Part shown: in pieces, positions 60,178 through 64,000 of the stretch
Numbering within the stretch: position 1 is the stretch's first letter
Layout of the letters: every line of letters begins with the position of its first letter
DNA from: Engraulis encrasicolus
Taxonomy: Eukaryota > Chordata > Actinopteri > Clupeiformes > Engraulidae
Direction: 5' to 3'
NCBI RefSeq assembly: GCF_034702125.1
Contig: NC_085861.1
Coordinates: forward strand, 50,084,295-50,148,294
Length of the DNA: 64,000 nucleotides
The notes under the pieces: model-generated
Seen by the model: only the letters and a program-made list of their open reading frames with translations
Told to the model about the DNA's origin: nothing
Database searches by the model: none
Made by a program: the position numbers and the translations under genes

Positions 60178-60515
60178 GGTTGCCTGGTTATCATCAAATT
60201 TCAAATCTCGTACCGAGATTTTGGTCTGACCAAGAACATAATGAATTGCCGATTCCCAAACGGCCTGATTAACCTGCCTCCCTCGGCTTGCTACTGGCCG
60301 AGGCCTGAAAAGGCTGTGCTGAAACATTTAAACCAAAAATGTCCTTAGGCCCAATAGAACGTATCTGCTGAAACCACATCACTGCCTTGAACACGCCTCT
60401 ACCCAGGAGCGTTGGATCTGCTCAAAGTTGATTGCTTCCCGACAAAGTGGGTGGAGTTCCCAATTTCTCCAAAGCTCAGAAACGATATTTGTATTGCTCC
60501 TTGCCTGACGAGAAG
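60178..60515 (+). repeat. Dispersed repeat, family C, copy 2
   Basis: It shares GCCTGGTTATCATCAAATTT, TTGGTCTGACCAAGAACATA, CCCAAACGGCCTGATTAACC, AAAGTGGGTGGAGTTCCC and CTCAGAAACGATATTTGTAT with the 6,131 copy, but carries about 130 bp extra in the middle. A (TC)n tract at about 60,628-60,688 follows. Confidence 0.7.
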
Positions 60516-60644
60516 TAACACTGAAGGTGTTGCATCACACCATCACTAGGAGGCCATAGCCTGGCTCGTGATGTGGAGCATGATGGCTGCGATTTGACAA
60601 GACATGGCAGCATTATAGCGTTGTTCTGTCTCTCTGTCTCTCTC

Positions 60645-60691
<47 letters not shown>

Positions 60692-61356
60692 CGTTTGTGC
60701 ACAGCATATGTGATGGGGGGAGAATATGTCTTTGTTGTTGTACAGTGTGCTACAAAAGAGGTATATTCCTGCAGTAAAGTGGAGCAGCCCTTAAGCTATC
60801 AGTAACAGGACTTTCTTCATCAAAATCATTGCACAGCTTAGAAGTTGCTATCAGTTTGTGGGGAACAAAGTGGACCTTTGGCGGCATGAGCGCGTTATGT
60901 AATCCTGTGTGCGCGTAGCTCAGTGTTGCCCGGGGACAACCCCATTGGACACGCTCGAGCACTTGACGTTAGCAGAAGGGGAATGCATGCCGGACTGGGC
61001 TTCTGTAGTGCTGGCCGGGCTGGGGAATGGGCATAGATTTTTTTGAGTGGTCAATACCACGCAATTCCCCCATCACCATCAGCAGTCTCACCCCCCTTTT
61101 GTTTCTCAGTAAAAGGCTGTCACAGAGTCACGTCCTGGGGGGGAAGGGGGGGGGTATATACTGGTCCCTGCTAAGAGGCTAAGCAGCCATTCCCCATCCC
61201 CTGTTTTCCACTCCACTGCGATCGATGTGTTATTACAGTGACGAAACATTTTTAACCAAGCCTGACCCCAGTATGGTGGAGCACTAGATTGGTCCTGATT
61301 AGTAATGGGATTATGATTTATGGAGCCTGTCCCCATGAGTTACTTAGCGTTAAGAC

Positions 61357-61652
61357 TAGGGGTGTAAATCACAGCCTCCATGACGATACGATTCAATATC
61401 GAAAATCGTATTATTCAATGCAATTCGATTATTTTCGATACTTAAGAATACCCCACGATAGGATACAATAGGATTCAATTCAACTTTTTTCCAATTGCTT
61501 TTCCATTTCTGTAATATTATGGAGCTAGGGCATTGGGCAGGGGCCAGCGATTCGATTGTTTTCGATTCGATATTTAAGAATGCCCCACAATACAATGCGA
61601 TCAGATTATATCGTGATATATCGATACATTTCGATTATTATTTACATCCCTA
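61357..61652. mobile_element. hAT-like MITE with a 14-bp flanking direct repeat
   Basis: It begins TAGGGGTGTAAATCACAG and ends TTATTTACATCCCTA. CTTAGCGTTAAGAC abuts the left end and CTTAGCGTTCAGAC abuts the right end (13 of 14 identical). The interior is rich in TTCGATA motifs. Confidence 0.75.
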
Positions 61653-62059
61653 CTTAGCGTTCAGACTCTTAAAGCACCCAATGTATATCAGTAACGGTAT
61701 CAAAGTGTGCTGTGTGCATGGGTATATCTCACATACATGCAGAGGTAGATGTGCACTAGGCCTACTTCTTTCTTTGCTCCATTTTACACAAAACCTTTCT
61801 GCTTCGTCTGTTTTCACTGCTGGTGTATTAGGCGGGTCATATGGAAGTGGTATCTATGACCTGCGTGCGTGCGTGCGTGTGTGTTTGTGCACGTGTGCAT
61901 GTATGCTCCCTGTGTTTGTAGGGTAGATTCAGGTCCTCCTGCTAGGTCTCCCTCCCTCTCAGCAGTGATGTGTGTGTTCAGTAGCATGGTGGCTCCCCAT
62001 GGGACTCTCTGGCACGGAAAACAGAAAATGAGGGTACTCCAGCAGGAGGGGAGCACCAG

Positions 62060-62062
<3 letters not shown>

Positions 62063-62121
<59 letters not shown>

Positions 62122-62142
62122 ACACACCCACACACACATATA
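62063..62142. repeat. (CA)n microsatellite
   Basis: CA array with a few CCC interruptions at its right end. No gene nearby. Confidence 0.95.
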
Positions 62143-62436
62143 CTGTCGTCATGCTCCAACTGCAACCTGACTTGCATAGTAAAGCATTCTGAATAGGAGT
62201 GTCAGCTAAGTGCAATGTGATGTAACTTAAGGCCTTTGGTGTAGCAGTGGCCTACCTACCTCTATACCTCTGGCCTCAGTGGAAATGCTGTTACAAAAGC
62301 AGAAATGGAGAATCAAAAGCAAAACCAAGCTAGGAGGCCAGCAGTACTCACACACACACTCCAGTGAAGATTTTTAAAAATAAAATAAATACATAAATTC
62401 ACTTTTACTGTACAGGTGCAGTACACGGTTTGCTCA

Positions 62437-62660
62437 CAGCCGTGGCCTAATGGTTATGGAGGTGGACTTAGGGAGGGTTGCAGATTCCAATCCCACCCTT
62501 CCACTCCCTACCTCACTCCAAGGCTGATGTGCCCTTGAGCAAGACACCTATCCCCATTTCCCCACACTACTCCAGGGTCTGGAACCAATACCCTTGACAT
62601 AATTGTAAGCCGCTTTTGGACAGAAGCGTCAGCTAAGTGTAACACAATGTAATGTAATGA
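62437..62660 (+). repeat. tRNA-derived SINE, family B, copy 3 (best preserved)
   Basis: It has the head CCGTGGCCTAATGGTTATGG (A-box region), the B-box-like GGGTTGCAGATTCCAATCCC, the body GATGTGCCCTTGAGCAAGAC, and the tail TAAGCCGCTTTTGGACAGAA ... CAGCTAAGTG with (TAATG)n at the end. Confidence 0.85.
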
Positions 62661-63042
62661 TTTAGCATTAAAGGTGGGACATCATAGAGAGCTGTGTACT
62701 GCATCTCAAACACCACTCCTTTTATTCAGGCATTCATAGACGCACAGTAATTTGTGCATTGATTGAAATCAGCGATGTCATGGGCAGTCATTCATCAATA
62801 AAGAGGTGAGAAAAAGAAAGAAACAAAGAGAACCATGAGAGAACAACAAAGAGAATCTAGTGAACATCTCCTCGTGTGTGTCTACTTGCAAGATCTCTAT
62901 TACCAAGGTTACGCGTGCAATGCATGCAAGCCAATATCTGGGTCACGATAGCATTGCTTTTGTGTAATAGTCAGTTCCCTGTATCGGGTAAGCGATTGGC
63001 ACGGAGCTGATCTGAAATACCTGTTGCCTTCGTGTATGTTAT

Positions 63043-63198
63043 CAGGGCCGCTGACCGCTTTGGCCGGGCCCAGGACGAAGTCATGTGAAAGGCCCCCCCA
63101 CCTAATACTGACAATGGAATAAGGACCCAATTCTGGGCCCCTCCTCTCCCTGGGCCCTTGACAACATACATGGTTGCCCACCCCTGTCAGCTTCCCTG
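63043..63198. mobile_element. Short hAT-type MITE
   Basis: The 156-bp segment CAGGGCCGCTGACC ... TTCCCTG is flanked by a perfect 8-bp duplication TATGTTAT (63,035-63,042 and 63,199-63,206). GGGCCC-rich interior. Confidence 0.7.
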
Positions 63199-63206
63199 TA
63201 TGTTAT

Positions 63207-63647
63207 AGCTATGAGCCCCAGGCCAACAATGCAACCTTTGTGTACAGGTGCATGCAGGAGTTCCCCGTTGGGACGCTTTACTTCCCTGTCATTTGCATGG
63301 TTGGATGTCAGACTGTGAGCAATCCTGTTTACAAAGCTGCCATGTGGGCCCGATTTACGCTTTTTAGGTTCACAAAGGTAAACTTTCATTTTGGCTGATT
63401 CAGGTTTACAAAGCTGTTTTGTTGGCTGGTGGGATAGTAATGTTTGAGAAATGAAAGGCAAAAATGCTGAAGACAAACAGTTTGAGCGCAGGCAATCATC
63501 TCAAAATCTGGGAAAGATATCCTGATTAGCACTACAGTATAACCCAATAAGCGATACCTTCAATATAACATAGAGACTAGAGTATATTTAGAAAGCAGGT
63601 TTATATACTTTGGGACCCTCTGTTCCTGAACCCCTGTCTTGTGGTTA

Positions 63648-63728
<81 letters not shown>

Positions 63729-64000
63729 TGTATACATTACTTAAATAATACATAGTATAAATATATAACATAACATATTTGTGTATTGCTATATTCCTGC
63801 AGCTCCTGGTCGACATGGTGATCAACTTTGTGCCATCAGTGTTCTTGAAGCATTTGTCATATGGTTCATTTTTCACATGTGCATCAATAATATATTATAT
63901 TTAACATTTTAAATAACATGTAAAAACACAGGTACACAATTTAAACAGCATTGGTAAAATCTACATTTATAAAAATGTGTGTGTATATATATACATTGCT
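63207..64000. other. Intron 1 sequence to window end, with (CA)n
   Basis: A CA array spans about 63,652-63,724. The rest is AT-rich with no exon-like block. I looked for the second adcy3 exon (sixth membrane helix) and did not find it. Confidence 0.6.

Overview
This is nuclear DNA from a teleost fish. It has spliced vertebrate genes with GT-AG introns, long (CA/GT)n arrays, L2-type LINEs with short 3' tails, Tc1 elements, many small hAT and TTAA-flanked MITEs, and tRNA-derived SINEs. I cannot name the species. The 8-bp palindrome TAGGCCTA is unusually common and may be a lineage signature.

Layout. 1-10.2 kb is intergenic: SINEs, two hAT pairs, microsatellites, and one possible small spliced transcript on the minus strand (3.4-4.5 kb). 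10.8-32 kb is a head-to-tail minus-strand cluster: cdk9 (10,810-15,475), rrp15 (16,940-20,609) and preb/sec12 (22,648-31,974). All exons of the three genes can be joined with consistent phase. 32-50.9 kb is a transposon graveyard. It holds a nested pair of hAT elements, a 7.4-kb region bounded by about 205-bp inverted copies, a 5'-truncated L2 LINE with a 526-codon open frame, and a fold-back element. From 50,953 the first coding exon of adcy3 lies on the plus strand. Its first intron is longer than 12.3 kb and runs off the window; it contains a minisatellite, nested Tc1 remnants, perfect inverted repeats and more MITEs and SINEs.

Function. The genes are housekeeping or signalling genes with separate jobs: Cdk9 is the P-TEFb kinase that releases paused RNA polymerase II, Rrp15 works in 60S ribosome biogenesis, Preb is the ER exchange factor for Sar1 in COPII budding, and Adcy3 is a membrane adenylyl cyclase. 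Nothing suggests a shared pathway or operon.

Most notable points. (1) cdk9 is intact except for one in-frame TAG in exon 3, just after the PITALRE motif. (2) cdk9 has a phase-compatible upstream exon that would add 31 N-terminal residues. (3) The intron 1 minisatellite of adcy3 is built on copies of that exon's own 5' splice site, and the exon tail reappears about 1 and 2 kb downstream. (4) Several transposons are nested with readable target-site duplications.
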